64,000 nucleotides of DNA from Candidatus Terraquivivens ruidianensis (GCA_023267975.1 JALNLA010000001.1:310001-374000), one strand, 5' to 3'. Counted from the stretch's first letter, positions 1 through 8,420 are shown. Numbers and translations are program-made. Notes: generated from the sequence alone by a model not told the origin.

Positions 1-276
1 AAGCGGTTCTCTCCAAAGACGGTCGTCGTCGGGTTCAAGGCAGAGTATGGCGTCGACGACGTAACGCTGGTTGAGAGTGCTAAGGAATATCTAGAGTTTG
101 CGGACGTCGTTTACGCCAACGATGTAGGAAGGGAGGGCGTGGGCTTTGGTTCAGATACGACGGCTGGCATAATATTAAGAAGGGATGGAAAAATGGACGA
201 GATAAAATTGGTTAAGAAACTCGATGCCGCCGAGCTCATACTCGACGCGGCCATGTTTATGCTTAGATACGTTTAG
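1..276 (+). CDS. coaBC: Phosphopantothenate-cysteine ligase domain of CoaBC, C-terminal fragment
   Basis: This reading frame is open from the window edge and stops at 274-276, so only about 91 C-terminal residues are present. The sequence has the late CoaB-domain pattern: a VGFKAE strand, a helix, FADVVYANDV (the D-x-V-x-x-N element), a GF..DTTAGIIL strand, and a KLDAAELILDA helix. In the family this domain joins cysteine to 4'-phosphopantothenate in coenzyme A synthesis. The CoaC decarboxylase half would lie before base 1 and cannot be seen. It ends 11 bases before the stop of the convergent SIMPL gene. The assignment rests on the pattern of conserved elements in a short fragment. Confidence 0.78.
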   Translation, partial: KRFSPKTVVVGFKAEYGVDDVTLVESAKEYLEFADVVYANDVGREGVGFGSDTTAGIILRRDGKMDEIKLVKKLDAAELILDAAMFMLRYV

Positions 277-287
277 GTCTGCTATCG

Positions 288-1031
288 CTATCCGATGACG
301 TACGTCACCTGAACGCTCACCGACACACTAGTCACACCGGGGACTATCGGCGTCTCTACACCCATGTATTCCGCCTTATAGACAGGTATCGGCTCGTAAC
401 CCTCGATTATAGAGGCCGTCTTGACCCTTATAATCCTAAGACCGAGCGGTCCAAGAAGCGCATCGGCCTTAGCTTTTGCATCTTCCAGTGCACTCTCCAT
501 GAGTTCAAGCCTCAGCTGCTTTGCCTTCTGCTCGGAGAGATAAAAGTTCAGGCCGTATATTCGGTTGGCTCCGGCTTTGACAGATTCGTCGACGATTTTC
601 CCAGCCATATTTAATTTATCGGTTGTGACTGTCAGCATGTTGACCACTCTGAAGCCGATTATGTCTTTACCGAACTCATCATATACAGGGTATATGGTGT
701 ACATCGACGTTGAGATTTCCTTATCCGTTAAGCCTATGACCTTTAGTGCAGAAATTATTTCGTTCATTACTCTAGCGTTCTCCGTAGCAGCATCTGCGAC
801 GGTCTTTGCCATAGTCTCGACACCAAGCGTGGCCGTGAACACATCTGGCATGACGTAGGTCCTAGCGGAACCTATGACTGTTATGATTTCTTCCTCTTTT
901 GGCTGGACAGGTACCTCCTTACCACCCGTTATGGCAAGCACGTTCGTCACTATAGCAGTGACGGCGACGGCGGCTAGCAGACCTAGTACGACGTAAAAGG
1001 CGACGCCTCGTGTATCAGTTTGCATGACCAC
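288..1031 (-). CDS. SIMPL-domain (DUF541) membrane-anchored protein
   Basis: The 247-residue product has one N-terminal membrane segment (about residues 9-33) followed by a SIMPL/DUF541 domain. Family signatures are the opening ITVIGSARTYVMPD strand, the DAATENARVMNEII helix and the late AKAKADALLGPLG stretch. SIMPL proteins are widespread envelope proteins, and E. coli YggE has been linked to oxidative stress, but no reaction is known. The topology suggests an anchored domain facing outside. It converges with coaBC and is codirectional with the phosphoribosyltransferase upstream, with a 58-base gap. The family call is confident; the role is not. Confidence 0.85.
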   Translation of the reverse strand: MVMQTDTRGVAFYVVLGLLAAVAVTAIVTNVLAITGGKEVPVQPKEEEIITVIGSARTYVMPDVFTATLGVETMAKTVADAATENARVMNEIISALKVIGLTDKEISTSMYTIYPVYDEFGKDIIGFRVVNMLTVTTDKLNMAGKIVDESVKAGANRIYGLNFYLSEQKAKQLRLELMESALEDAKAKADALLGPLGLRIIRVKTASIIEGYEPIPVYKAEYMGVETPIVPGVTSVSVSVQVTYVIG

Positions 1032-1089
1032 TTCATCACCTCAAGGTTTACTACAACAAAGGAGCATTTATTTCTAGAAATCAGAACAC

Positions 1090-1710
1090 CTATTGTTCCA
1101 CCGTCTCCTTGTCCTTTATTTTCTCGCTGGGCAGGTTTCTCCTTACCACATCGGCGTTCGAAACTATCTTCATAAGCTCCTCAAAAGTTTTAGAAATTCC
1201 AAGCCTTGGAATCATATCGGGTGCCAGCTTCCTGACGAGCTCATTGATACCCCAGGGGTAAACTATCCAAGCGTTAACATTCTCAACGTAGAAGTCAGGA
1301 AGAAAGGAGGTATGGGGCTTAATATGCAGCGTAGCCGTCTTGATGCTTTTTGGGTATAGGCTCTTGACGTACTGTACTATGTGCTTCATGGTCTCGCCCG
1401 TGTCGGCAACGTCGTCGACTATGAGGACGTCCTTATCCCGCAGGGAGTTCAGCGAGAGATGTTGGTATATGAAGACCGTCTCCTTTTTTTCAACTCCCAC
1501 GTAGGACCTGCAACCTATTGTGTAGACTTCGCGCATATCTAGGACGTCGGAGAGCATGCTGGCCACTATCGCGCCCCCTCTAAGAATCCCCACCAGCATG
1601 TTAGGCTCGTACCTAGAAGAAATACGCTCAGCTAACTTATCTACAAGCATCTCTATGTCGGACCAGCTTAGAGATAGGTATCGACGGCCATCAACTACCT
1701 TTAAATCCAT
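1090..1710 (-). CDS. Purine-type phosphoribosyltransferase (xanthine/hypoxanthine PRT family)
   Basis: A 206-residue type I phosphoribosyltransferase. The PRPP loop is clear at about residues 95-107 (VLIVDDVADTGET), with a preceding GILRGGAIVA element at 41-50 and a hood or C-terminal region ending in WIVYPWGINE. Such enzymes salvage purine bases by transferring phosphoribose from PRPP. The sequence is closest in pattern to the Gpt/COG2236-like group, whose substrate may be xanthine, guanine or hypoxanthine; the base cannot be chosen from sequence. The gene stands alone and diverges from the ABC transporter at 1832. A hairpin, CTTATT at 1770-1775 and AATAAG at 1780-1785, lies in the shared upstream region. 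Confidence 0.85.
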   Translation of the reverse strand: MDLKVVDGRRYLSLSWSDIEMLVDKLAERISSRYEPNMLVGILRGGAIVASMLSDVLDMREVYTIGCRSYVGVEKKETVFIYQHLSLNSLRDKDVLIVDDVADTGETMKHIVQYVKSLYPKSIKTATLHIKPHTSFLPDFYVENVNAWIVYPWGINELVRKLAPDMIPRLGISKTFEELMKIVSNADVVRRNLPSEKIKDKETVEQ

Positions 1711-1831
1711 ACCAAAACTTCTTCGGTCTTACATGTAAATGTATCGTTGGGCTTTATGACCCTTTAACCTTATTATTTAATAAGCACACCATCCGAGTCC
1801 GAGTGACCCGTACGGGAGCCGTGAGTTTCCT

Positions 1832-2563
1832 ATGAGCGTGGCTGTGGAGGTTTCAGAGGTTACAAAAGTTTTCGGTAATATTCGTGCTTTAGATGGATTA
1901 TGCCTCGAAGTGAAGCCCAAGGAAATCTTCGGGCTTATAGGTCCTAACGGAGCAGGAAAGACAACCGCTTTACGGATAATTTCGACACTTCTTCTGCCCA
2001 CTTACGGTATGGTGAGAGTTTTTGGGCTGGATACTGTGAAAAACGCCGACGCCGTCCGTAGCATCATCTCTTACCTTCCGGAGGAAGCCGGTGCCTACAG
2101 GTACCTATCGGGCTGGGAATACTTGGAGTTCATGGCCAAATTTTACGCGAAGAACAATGACGAATTGCGTGAAATGATTAGGGAGGCTGCTATAATCTCC
2201 GGGCTGGGTGAGAGGCTGAAGGATAAAACGAGCGCTTACAGTAAGGGAATGAAACGTCGCCTTTTGGTAGCAAGGGCACTCATGAGTAAGCCGAAGCTGG
2301 CCATCCTCGACGAGCCCACCAGCGGTTTGGATGTTATCCACTCTTATCATATTAGAGAAATAATAAAGAAATACGTTAGAGAGCACGGGGTAACGGTCCT
2401 CCTCTCAAGCCACAACATGCTTGAGGTTGAGCACATTTGCGACAGGGTTGTTCTGATAAACAAGGGCAGGGTTGTTGCCGAGGGAACGCCGCAAGAGCTC
2501 AAGGAAAAATTTGAAGGCGAAAACTTGGAAGAAGTCTTCGCTAAGGTGGTCAAGCTTGCTTAA
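1832..2563 (+). CDS. ABC transporter ATP-binding protein (ABC-2 exporter type)
   Basis: A 243-residue nucleotide-binding subunit. Walker A is GPNGAGKTT (37-45), the signature region is YSKGMKRRL (136-144, SKG in place of SGG), Walker B is LAILDEP (156-162) with SGLD after it, and the switch histidine lies in SSHNM. The ending (EEVFAKVVKLA) resembles NatA-like exporters. Its stop at 2561-2563 overlaps the start region of the permease gene that follows, so the two are almost certainly one transcript and one complex. The substrate is unknown; family members move sodium, drugs, lipids or peptides. ATPase identity is certain, cargo is not. Confidence 0.93.
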   Translation: MSVAVEVSEVTKVFGNIRALDGLCLEVKPKEIFGLIGPNGAGKTTALRIISTLLLPTYGMVRVFGLDTVKNADAVRSIISYLPEEAGAYRYLSGWEYLEFMAKFYAKNNDELREMIREAAIISGLGERLKDKTSAYSKGMKRRLLVARALMSKPKLAILDEPTSGLDVIHSYHIREIIKKYVREHGVTVLLSSHNMLEVEHICDRVVLINKGRVVAEGTPQELKEKFEGENLEEVFAKVVKLA

Positions 2564-3851
2564 AGGGTTTAGAAACTTTTTGTTGAAGGAGCTTAAAGAA
2601 CTCGCCAGAGACCCGAAAATACTCTTAGGAATAGTTATTGTACCCCTCATATTGTTTCCAGTTTTAGGCGGGATAATGGGTTATGCCGCACAGTCCGCGA
2701 AGGAGAGCGCAGCAAAAGCGAACTTCGTTGTTGTAAACAACGATCGTGGGGAATGGTCTTATGTTTTCATGAAGTTCCTTTCAGATTCAGGAGCCAAGGT
2801 CTTTGTCGAAGAAAGTGTGGAGTTAAGCGACGAGAAGCTCTTAGAGCTTTTGTCGAAGTACAACGTTGCTCAGGTTTTAGAGATTCCAAGAGGTTTCAGC
2901 TCGAACGTAACGATGCATGCCAAAGATCATAACGTAACCGCCTCCGTTAAATTCTATGTATACGTCACGACTACAAACATTTTTGATACCGCTAAATCCC
3001 TATCGATAGATGTCGTGGTTACGCAGTTTAACAGAGCGCTGGCACCCGACATTCTTAATGTCAAAAAGTCAACTGTCGTTAAAGGAGAGGTCAAACGTGG
3101 CGTTGATCCTGCTATGGTATCGGGGCTGATGATATCCCAGTCTATTGCCCTACCTATCGCCATAATGATCCTACTCGTCTACTCCGTGCAAATAGCCGCC
3201 ACATCGGTAGCTATGGAGAAGGAGGAAAAAACTCTAGAAACTCTTCTGACGCTGCCGATAGACCGTCTTACCATACTTTTCGGTAAGCTCTCGGGCTCCG
3301 TGATAATTGCTGCGGTTGGTGCGGTGGCTTACATGATAGGTTATGTATACCTCATGCAATCATTAATCAGCGGAACTTCCACGACTTTTGCCGCGACCGT
3401 GGATTTGGCCTCATTAGGACTAGCCCCATCCTTCCTGGGTTACATACTTCTAGGCATATCGCTTTTTGTCACGATGCTTTCAGCTTTGGCTCTGGCCGTT
3501 ATCCTTTCAGCCTTTGCAGGAGATGTTAGAAGCGCCCAATCACTTGTTGGTTACATCTATCCTATCATCTTCCTTCCAACTTTTGCCCTGATGTATATAG
3601 ACATCAACACGTTGCCTTACGCACTTAGGCTGCTTTTGTATGCAATCCCCTTCAGTCATCCAATAATAGCGTCAAAAGCAGTCGTAATGGGAGACTACAT
3701 AACACCAGTCCTTGGCATACTCTATGTCTCTTTCTTTACAGTAGCTCTCATGTATGCGGCCTCGCGGCTTTTCGCCACGGAGAAAATCTTAACTGCAAAG
3801 CTGAGGTTTAAAGGGTCTATGAAATATGGCAAAACTACTGAAGAGTTTTGA
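2556..3851 (+). CDS. ABC-2 family transporter permease
   Basis: The membrane partner of the preceding ATPase. I choose TTG 2556 as the start: it lies 5 bases before the ATPase stop, has a GGTGG ribosome site at 2545-2549, and gives a product beginning LLKGFRNFLLKELKEL. The longer frame from 2472 adds a basic, unlikely sequence that only shadows the ATPase gene. The 431 residues have the ABC-2 layout: one N-terminal membrane segment (ILLGIVIVPLILFPVLGG), a large outside loop of about 150 residues, then about five segments. The VAMEKEEKTLETLLTLPID stretch is typical of NatB/YhgE-like permeases. Confidence 0.88.
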   Translation: MLKGFRNFLLKELKELARDPKILLGIVIVPLILFPVLGGIMGYAAQSAKESAAKANFVVVNNDRGEWSYVFMKFLSDSGAKVFVEESVELSDEKLLELLSKYNVAQVLEIPRGFSSNVTMHAKDHNVTASVKFYVYVTTTNIFDTAKSLSIDVVVTQFNRALAPDILNVKKSTVVKGEVKRGVDPAMVSGLMISQSIALPIAIMILLVYSVQIAATSVAMEKEEKTLETLLTLPIDRLTILFGKLSGSVIIAAVGAVAYMIGYVYLMQSLISGTSTTFAATVDLASLGLAPSFLGYILLGISLFVTMLSALALAVILSAFAGDVRSAQSLVGYIYPIIFLPTFALMYIDINTLPYALRLLLYAIPFSHPIIASKAVVMGDYITPVLGILYVSFFTVALMYAASRLFATEKILTAKLRFKGSMKYGKTTEEF

Positions 3852-3870
3852 GAACCGTGGATGTAGGAGT

Positions 3871-3889
3871 GGGGTCGCTGGGATTTGAG
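3871..3889 (-). repeat. Partial copy of the tRNA-Pro 3' end
   Basis: Plus-strand bases 3871-3889 match 4227-4245, the 3' end of tRNA-Pro(GGG), at 17 of 19 positions and in the same orientation, 356 bp away. The match covers the discriminator, acceptor strand and part of the T arm; the rest does not fold as a tRNA. This could be an attachment-site remnant left by a lost element or a decayed tRNA copy. Chance cannot be excluded. Confidence 0.4.
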
Positions 3890-4010
3890 CATTGGATGCT
3901 TAAGTTCTGCGCTAAGGGCCATGATTAACGCCTTAACTTCGGTGAGTCTCGACTCTTGAATCTTTTCTTTCGATGGCTTTAAAGCCCCTTAGAAGAATTT
4001 GGGCGACTCG

Positions 4011-4046
4011 GTGAAAAATTTTTCCTGTCATGCAGACAGAATTCAC
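4011..4046. repeat. Nested inverted repeat
   Basis: GTGAA and TTCAC form the outer arms and CTGTC/GACAG the inner arms around ATGCA, with an AAATTTTTC run between. The A/T core resembles that in the elements at 4078-4124 and 53777-53825. It may be a transcription end or a degenerate member of that repeat family. Confidence 0.4.
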
Positions 4047-4077
4047 TTTAGAGGCTTGCGAAAGGTTAAGGGAGCGC

Positions 4078-4124
4078 ATTAGTTACGATAGCCGGTGAAA
4101 TTTTTTCTTGCATGCGCAACTAAT
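4078..4124. repeat. Dispersed 47-bp palindromic element, copy 1
   Basis: The element begins ATTAGTTACGA and ends in AACTAAT, with a GAAATTTTTTC core and CTTGCATG after the core. A related element at 53777-53825 has the same ends, the same ATTAGTTACGA opening, an A/T core and a GTGCAAGATG stretch. Ends that are inverted repeats of each other suggest a miniature mobile or structural element. Confidence 0.5.
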
Positions 4125-4226
4125 TTAGTGAACCATGGTACCATCGACCCATAGTTCGATAGTGTTGTAATAAAAACCTCTAAAGTCATCCAAGGATAGG
4201 ATGCCGTGGACGCTTCCGTTTCTTGA

Positions 4227-4330
4227 TGGGGCCGCTGGGATTCGAACCCAGGATTTCCAGCGCCCCAGGCTGGAGTGTTCTACCTCGCAGCAATGCTGCG
4301 AAGACATAGACCATGCTAGACCACGGCCCC
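4227..4330 (-). tRNA. tRNA-Pro (GGG) with a 28-nt intron in the D arm
   Basis: On the minus strand the acceptor GGGGCCG pairs with CGGCCCC, the T arm is CTGGG-TTCGAAT-CCCAG, and the anticodon arm is CCAGC-CTGGGGC-GCTGG, giving anticodon GGG. The D stem GTC/GAC forms only after removing 28 nt (plus coordinates about 4277-4304), between positions 23 and 24. The junctions fit a textbook bulge-helix-bulge: a central TCTA/TAGA helix, 3-nt bulges TG|T and AC|A, and a 9-bp CTTCGCAGC/GCTGCGAGG stem. No CCA is encoded. Identity and intron are both well supported by pairing. Confidence 0.92.
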
Positions 4331-4383
4331 TCTGAGACATAATCCCTTTAGCTGTATTTCAAATTTTATTTGGCGACAATGGT

Positions 4384-5370
4384 TTAAAGCGCTCTAAAAA
4401 TGGACTTGGGTGGCGGCTCAATCGCCGCCAGCACAGCTCCTAATAGGGGCGCATCGTGACCCAGCGGTGTGGAAACTATCTGGGGGACCCTATTTAGCGC
4501 ATATTTTTCTACGAACGGCTTAAGCCTCTCTACCACGAGGTCGACGTTATTAAGGGCCACGCTACCGCCGATCGAGATCACGGATGGGTCGAATGCGTCT
4601 ACGACATTTGCAACACCGATTCCGTTTATCTCTGCGATCGTGTTGACGAATGTGAGCGCGAAGCTGTCACCAGCCCTCGCATACTCGAATAGATCTTTGG
4701 CTGAAATGGTTTGTACGTCCTTCCTCAGCTTACGGACGAGCGTCGAGTCCACATGACTATATTTTTCCTCCGCGAGAAACTTGGCGAACTTAGGCATGGA
4801 ATTTCCACCACAATAAGCCTCCCAGTGTCCCTTTTTTCCGCAACCGCATACCATATCCGTGCCCATGTCCACGACCATATGCCCTATCTCAGCAGCATTC
4901 CCATCCTTTCCCAAAAGTAGCCTACCATCGACTATTGCACCCCCACCAATCCCGGAGCTTATGGTGATGTAAACTATATCGTCAACGTCTTTTCCCACCC
5001 CGATACGTTTTTCAGCTATCGCAGCGGCGTTGCAGTCATTCAGAAGAATGAAGGTGGCATCAAAATAATCGCTAAGGACGTCCATTATGGGGACCACGTC
5101 GTACGGCATGTTAGCAGGTCGGACTATCGCCCCCTTTACCATGTCTAAAGGACCTATGGCCGCAATGGATACTTTAGATATCGAGCCTCTACCGCCGTAC
5201 TTAGCAGATATGGCATCACAGAGTTCAACAACCTTCATGAGTACATCCCTAGCGTCGGGCCCCCTCGGAACAGGTGCACTCGTCTTCTCGAATATGCGGC
5301 CTTGGGAGTCAGCAATGGCTACCCTCATCATCGTACCACCGATGTCTGCGGCCAAGATAAGCTCTTTCAT
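4384..5370 (-). CDS. glcK: ROK-family glucokinase/sugar kinase
   Basis: A 328-residue ROK kinase. The phosphate-binding DIGGT is at 9-13, the catalytic aspartate is in LLND at 109-112, EIGH (161-164) supplies the zinc histidine, and CGCGKKGHWEAYC (175-187) is the zinc loop. The usual third cysteine of CxCGxxGC is a histidine here (182), a mild deviation that may keep zinc binding. ROK kinases phosphorylate glucose or related sugars with ATP; glucose is the most likely substrate in archaea but is not proven. The start ATG lies one base past the stop of the upstream folate gene, so the two are probably co-transcribed. Confidence 0.88.
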   Translation of the reverse strand: MKELILAADIGGTMMRVAIADSQGRIFEKTSAPVPRGPDARDVLMKVVELCDAISAKYGGRGSISKVSIAAIGPLDMVKGAIVRPANMPYDVVPIMDVLSDYFDATFILLNDCNAAAIAEKRIGVGKDVDDIVYITISSGIGGGAIVDGRLLLGKDGNAAEIGHMVVDMGTDMVCGCGKKGHWEAYCGGNSMPKFAKFLAEEKYSHVDSTLVRKLRKDVQTISAKDLFEYARAGDSFALTFVNTIAEINGIGVANVVDAFDPSVISIGGSVALNNVDLVVERLKPFVEKYALNRVPQIVSTPLGHDAPLLGAVLAAIEPPPKSIFRAL

Positions 5371-5371
5371 C

Positions 5372-6100
5372 TCAAGCCCACCTTCTACCTTTCAAGAGTT
5401 GCTGGAGGATGGGTATTTCCTTTACCTTCTCAGCAGGCAACTTCTCCCAATATATGCCGCTGGGCTTTGCCTTGTGTGGCTTAATCTCATAAAGTTTGTT
5501 TCTGGTTATTATGTAGTCCACAGGCACATCATAGCGGTCATGCGGTACAAATTCGACTATTTGGAACTCATGGACGGTTGTCGCAACGGGAACGCTCTCA
5601 TCAACCTTCTTGAACTCTCTTAATATGGCATATTCTATCTCACCATACCCCTCACCCTTACCTAGTCTCCAACCTTCCCAGGATACAGCTACCGAGCCTA
5701 GGACGATTAAGTCTACGCTAGGAATCTCCGAGGGTGGCATCGGTCTGCCAAACTTAAAGCTACCCTTTATGGTAGCAGCCTCGTCTACGCTACCACTAGG
5801 TACCTTCTTCGGGTCGAGCAACAGAAAACCTGAGCTTAACCTTGGCGTCGGCATCAGGAGCGCCTTTCCATCCCTCAGCGTCATACGTCTGACCTCGAGC
5901 TGGGGCGAATCTGGATTCACCTTTACTACTTCGGCTTTTCTGTATATGGGCGCACGACATAACGTATACGCGGCCTCCTCAGCGCCCACGAAATTCGGTA
6001 TTCTTCCAAATATGGGCTTTGGGAATCTTGCTACGCCCTTTTCCTCAAGCAACCTCCATACGGTTTTTCTTATTTCGTCTTTTGAGGCACCTGTATACAT
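5372..6100 (-). CDS. 5-formyltetrahydrofolate cyclo-ligase-like protein
   Basis: A 242-residue member of the MTHFS/NagB-like fold family. It has the basic N-terminal helix KDEIRKTVWRLLEEKG, the LLMPTPRL strand in the middle, and the DLIVLGSVAVSWEGWRLGKGEGYGEIEY stretch with the glycine-rich nucleotide loop GKGEGYGD/E that marks the family. Classical members convert 5-formyl-tetrahydrofolate to the methenyl form using ATP. Archaeal relatives of this longer type may work on other C1 carriers, so the substrate is tentative. It sits 1 bp upstream of the ROK kinase gene in the same direction. Confidence 0.8.
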   Translation of the reverse strand: MYTGASKDEIRKTVWRLLEEKGVARFPKPIFGRIPNFVGAEEAAYTLCRAPIYRKAEVVKVNPDSPQLEVRRMTLRDGKALLMPTPRLSSGFLLLDPKKVPSGSVDEAATIKGSFKFGRPMPPSEIPSVDLIVLGSVAVSWEGWRLGKGEGYGEIEYAILREFKKVDESVPVATTVHEFQIVEFVPHDRYDVPVDYIITRNKLYEIKPHKAKPSGIYWEKLPAEKVKEIPILQQLLKGRRWA

Positions 6101-6142
6101 CTAACGCTACCCATGCTTTGACGTTAAGCAGGGCAAAAACGT

Positions 6143-8398
6143 TTACGTCGGAGCGCCGTAATATCTCCTTACCGGTTCTGGCTTTTTCGGCCTGTAACGT
6201 AGGTACATGATCGCAGCTACAATGGCTAAGACTGCGGCAACGCCTGCAAGGGCCATCACTTGCATCTGAAGGGGTTCTAAAGATCTCTTTGCCGCATCGA
6301 GTTCCTCTTTAGTGCTGTTCAATTCATTTTGTGCTGCCACGAGAGCTTCTTTGGTAGATTTTAGCTCACTTTGTGCCTTAGCAAGCGAGCTCTCCGCATC
6401 CTTTAGTCTCGATTCCAGAACGGAATTCAGCCTTTGCGCATTCTCCAACTCGCCCTGGAGTCTTTCTGCATCATCTTCTAACTTACTAATCTGTTGCTCC
6501 AGCTGTGCGATGAGCTGAGCATCGATCTCTCTGCTGGTTATGAAACCATCCACAAAGTCTGAGATGACATTTATATAATAGAAAGCCTCCCAAGCATAGT
6601 CGAACGCTGAAACGAGCTGGGCACCCAAGCCAGTGAACGAAAACCTATCGAAGTAGTTGTGCTTCTTGAACTCGTTGACAGCTTTCGATGCCATAGCATC
6701 GGCTCTCTCTAAGATTGATTGTATTTCTTTAACGTCAGAAGGATCGATGCCGGCTCTCTCTAACCTATCAATAACGTCTGCGCGGGTTTGGGCGTAGTAG
6801 GAGAGAATTATTGCCACGATTGCCCTGTCGAGTGCGTCTAGGTCGAACTTACTGAAGTAAGTCTTCATGGGATACATACCGACAAACAGACTTCTATCCT
6901 CCATAACAGGAAATACGTTTGCGTATGCCATGACGGTATCGGTCCATGAATATATCCACCTCGTCCTAACCTCCATTTTGACTTTGCCCGGACCAACTAT
7001 TCTAATCTGCGTCTCGTCTATGTCGTCATGTGGATGAGCAAGGCCAAGCGTATGTCCCACTTCATGCGTGACCGTAAACGTGAGCCCCTCTTCCCTTACA
7101 GTCTCAAAAGATAAACCCACGGCCACACCTCTCGGCTTGCCAGGGTCTTCTTCTAAGGGAATGGCCTTTCCGATCACATACTTCTCATCTACGTACATGC
7201 TCTTCTCACCGACGAATACAAGCGCGGGGATATGTACGACGCCTTCTGGTGCCTCCTCTATTAGGTTAAGGTTCTCGGCTACAGTGAACGCTTTCTCCGA
7301 GTTGATAGTGATGTACTCACCCCAATCGAATAGGGCCGTTCTGAGCTGTGGTGCATCCCTCTTCATCCAGTAATAGAAGTAGCGGAAGGTGTAGAAGTTA
7401 TAGGGTGCGAGTTTCTTTAATGCTGCCTCCATAAGCTCTACAGAGAGGTATCCCCTTACGACCTCTGAGCCGATTCCCCAATCAGTTGCATCCACGACTA
7501 TCACATCTATCAGCGTGTTTACTCTGTAGGTTGGTATGTACAAAAGACTCTTAACAAACAACGTGTCGATAACCTCGTCAACGTAATTCGCAAGAAGCTT
7601 ACGTTGCTGGGTAGCATCTCTGTATGCCCACACGGGCGGATAATCGTATGGTGGGTTCTTTAATCCCACGTAGTTTCCGTAAGGGTTCGGTATAGCGCAG
7701 ATGTCTATTACTGCCTGCCTGCCAGTCCACATGCCGCCATACATGTTCATACCAACCATTCCTACCAAGTTATGTTGTTCTGGAGTCCTACCATACAAGT
7801 AATAGACAGGGATGTATCCGCCAGTGAACGTGTTTCCACACATGAAGTATATGTTATACTCGTCAGAGATATCTGGCATGTACCGCTCGGTATAGTAAGC
7901 AAGTTGTTGAAGTACGTAATCCATTCTGGTCAGACCTTCATACAAATTATACACAAAATCCGTCCCAAATACGCTCGCAACATACTGCTTATATCTCTGT
8001 AGGCTAAGTTTAAGCTCGTCAGGTATGTATCCGGCCGGTGTTGTGAAGTAACGCAAATAATCGTCAACAAACTCTGAGGTCATCCTTATGGGAGCCGTTA
8101 TAACCGAAAGCCTAACATCGAACTTTGCGACGAGAAGCGGCTCATCGAGGAATATGCCAGCGTAGGATGCTGCCTCTTTCCTAACGAGACCTTTGAGTAT
8201 GTTGGTTAGCTCGGCTGTTGTCTCAACTCCAAAGTCACTTGGCTGGATTCCAACCAATACGACGTTAACATCCAATGGTGCCGAAAGCGGAAATTGCACG
8301 ACTTCGGTCTGCGGTTCTGCTTGAACTAGTAAGAACCACGACGGTGTAATGAATAAGGCTAAACAGAGCAATGCGACATATAGGTTTGAATATTTCAT
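6143..8398 (-). CDS. Membrane-anchored metzincin-type zinc protease with coiled coil
   Basis: The 751-residue product starts with a signal peptide or anchor (LYVALLCLALFITPSWFLLV). At residues 445-455 it has HEVGHTLGLAH, the full HExxHxxGxxH zinc motif of metzincins, followed by a PHDD stretch and, about 45 residues later, a SWTDTVMAY segment that may hold the Met-turn. Residues about 640-712 form a heptad-rich coiled coil, followed by a membrane segment (about 717-736) and a basic tail ending in PKKPEPVRRYYGAPT. The model is a protease held outside the membrane on a coiled-coil stalk. The gene stands alone with an 8-bp inverted repeat just before its start. No precise family name is claimed. 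Confidence 0.85.
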   Translation of the reverse strand: MKYSNLYVALLCLALFITPSWFLLVQAEPQTEVVQFPLSAPLDVNVVLVGIQPSDFGVETTAELTNILKGLVRKEAASYAGIFLDEPLLVAKFDVRLSVITAPIRMTSEFVDDYLRYFTTPAGYIPDELKLSLQRYKQYVASVFGTDFVYNLYEGLTRMDYVLQQLAYYTERYMPDISDEYNIYFMCGNTFTGGYIPVYYLYGRTPEQHNLVGMVGMNMYGGMWTGRQAVIDICAIPNPYGNYVGLKNPPYDYPPVWAYRDATQQRKLLANYVDEVIDTLFVKSLLYIPTYRVNTLIDVIVVDATDWGIGSEVVRGYLSVELMEAALKKLAPYNFYTFRYFYYWMKRDAPQLRTALFDWGEYITINSEKAFTVAENLNLIEEAPEGVVHIPALVFVGEKSMYVDEKYVIGKAIPLEEDPGKPRGVAVGLSFETVREEGLTFTVTHEVGHTLGLAHPHDDIDETQIRIVGPGKVKMEVRTRWIYSWTDTVMAYANVFPVMEDRSLFVGMYPMKTYFSKFDLDALDRAIVAIILSYYAQTRADVIDRLERAGIDPSDVKEIQSILERADAMASKAVNEFKKHNYFDRFSFTGLGAQLVSAFDYAWEAFYYINVISDFVDGFITSREIDAQLIAQLEQQISKLEDDAERLQGELENAQRLNSVLESRLKDAESSLAKAQSELKSTKEALVAAQNELNSTKEELDAAKRSLEPLQMQVMALAGVAAVLAIVAAIMYLRYRPKKPEPVRRYYGAPT

Positions 8399-8401
8399 GC
8401 T

Positions 8402-8420
8402 TTATATCATTCTGATATAA
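8402..8420. promoter_or_regulatory. Inverted repeat, possible operator of the metzincin gene
   Basis: TTATATCA and TGATATAA form a perfect 8-bp inverted repeat around TTC, three bases before the metzincin ATG (8398, minus strand). It lies between an AT-rich TATA-like stretch (about 8421-8433) and the start codon, a position where a repressor would block initiation. No protein is assigned. Confidence 0.5.

Larger units (their letters stand above)
3852..4226. other. Gene-free stretch with palindromes and a tRNA-like fragment
   Basis: No supported gene lies here. The stretch holds a sequence resembling the 3' end of the nearby tRNA-Pro (3871-3889), the palindrome GGCTTTAAAGCC near 3972, and a nested hairpin with GTGAA/TTCAC outside and CTGTC/GACAG inside around 4011-4046. 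It also contains the 47-bp ATTAGTT...AACTAAT element at 4078-4124. A/T runs of the form GAAAAATTTTTC recur here and again near 53.1-53.8 kb. Confidence 0.6.

Noticed and set aside
279-296. Shared CTATCGCTATCC motif with 15592-15608
   Set aside because: Only part of it matches and on opposite strands; likely chance.
2472-2555. Longer N terminus of the ABC permease
   Set aside because: The added residues are a frame shadow of the ATPase gene and have no permease features.
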